The translations under genes were made by a program, and so were the position numbers. A model generated the notes under the pieces. The model was not told the origin of the DNA. It saw only the letters and a program-made list of their open reading frames with translations, and made no database searches. From Erinaceus europaeus (Eukaryota; Chordata; Mammalia; Eulipotyphla; Erinaceidae), in contig NC_080180.1 of assembly GCF_950295315.1 (NCBI RefSeq), positions 66,131,081 to 66,195,080 on the forward strand: a DNA stretch of 64,000 bases. Reading direction: 5' to 3'. Shown here in pieces: positions 63,473-64,000 of this stretch. How positions within the stretch are numbered: the stretch's first letter is position 1; each line of letters opens with the position of its first letter.

Positions 63473-64000
63473 TTTAAAAGTCTTGTGTGTTCAAAGACTC
63501 AGAATCTACCCGAAGCTACTATCCTTTCTGATAGACACAAATGGTTTTTCAGTCTTCTTGCAAAGTCACTTATAGGCAGCTAAGAGACAGGTCTTCGGTT
63601 TGTGAAGTTATGAAAGTCATCTTCCATAATTGTGTAATGCCTAACTTTTGATGTATGTGTTGGTAAATATCCCAGGGTTTAAATAAACATTTGCTATTCA
63701 TCATCTTAAAAAATAGGACCATTGATTTATAAATGTATTCATAAAGCAAAGCTGCCGAAGCCGGGGGTGAGTCATTCCAAAGGTATTTGTTCTCTCTTTA
63801 TTGAATGCCATATGCTATACGTACACAATGCTCATGATTGCAGAGTCCAGATTTCATGATCATGTAAGCAGAAACAGATACGGAAATCTGATTGATCATC
63901 ATGTATGCCATTACTGCTGTGTGCAGTAAACTTTGTTGTGTCAAGGAAACAAAACTTCCTTCAATAATACGTAGCTCAATTTATACACAACACCTTTATC
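63473..64000. other. Repeat-free sequence to the window end
   Basis: No SINE, L1 or frame. Contains words typical of conserved non-coding DNA (TGATTGATCATCATGTATGC, GAGTCATTCCAAAGGTATTT, TTTCATGATCATGTAAGC). The inference is weak and based on texture only. Confidence 0.3.

Overview
This window is mammalian nuclear DNA, almost certainly from a hedgehog (Erinaceidae, probably Erinaceus). Two things identify it. At least 18 copies of a tRNA-derived SINE (called SINE-A here) have the hedgehog-type head (A box like TAGCGCAGCGG, B box GGTTCGAGCCC). Two copies of a non-L1 LINE match the Vingi clade, which among mammals is known to me only from hedgehogs. There is no bacterial-style gene organisation. 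I found no complete host gene. The only host-like coding signal is one exon-like island (29962-30122) with good splice-site consensus. The window reads as intergenic or deep intronic sequence built mainly by retrotransposition.

Layout. 0-7 kb: scattered SINEs and a 3.5 kb stretch (2.0-5.5 kb) without recognised young repeats. 7.36-9.5 kb: a SINE-A split by a 1.8 kb Vingi LINE whose reverse-transcriptase frame is still open. 9.6-21 kb: SINEs, a twin-primed (5'-inverted) L1 at 12.8-13.7 kb, and retroposed repeats of an unclassified LINE-like family (E/F). 21.0-21.8 kb: a solo LTR inside an E/F repeat. 22.66-23.16 kb: a long degenerate CA/CT-type satellite. 24.5-25.2 kb: an L1 end fused to unrelated sequence within one target-site duplication. 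26.5-28.8 kb: nested repeats, an orphan poly(A) insert and a 22 bp inverted repeat. 30-33.5 kb: the exon-like island, an LTR-like block and a second solo LTR inside an E repeat. 33.5-35.9 kb: repeat-poor, with a 28 bp perfect palindrome. 36-47 kb: dense SINEs plus a 200 bp assembly gap (42956-43155). 48.0-48.8 kb: repeat-free, with the look of conserved non-coding DNA. 50.7-51.6 kb: a second, 5'-truncated Vingi copy. 52-60 kb: E, L1 and nested SINEs. 61.5-63.5 kb: retroviral LTR sequence with polypurine tract and lysine-type primer-binding site, then E nested in F.

The nesting gives a relative age order: Vingi into SINE-A, SINE-D into SINE-A, E into F, L1 into E, and two LTRs into E/F. Most insertions have target-site duplications of 11-17 bp and A-rich tails, as expected for L1-type target-primed reverse transcription. 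The Vingi copies instead end in an AAG-type 3' microsatellite, and the solo LTRs have TG...CA ends with 6 bp duplications. Repeat family letters (A, B, C, D, E/F) are my own labels. Boundaries backed by duplications are good to a few bases; the others are good to about 10-30 bases. Similarity statements come from reading by eye, not from alignment software.
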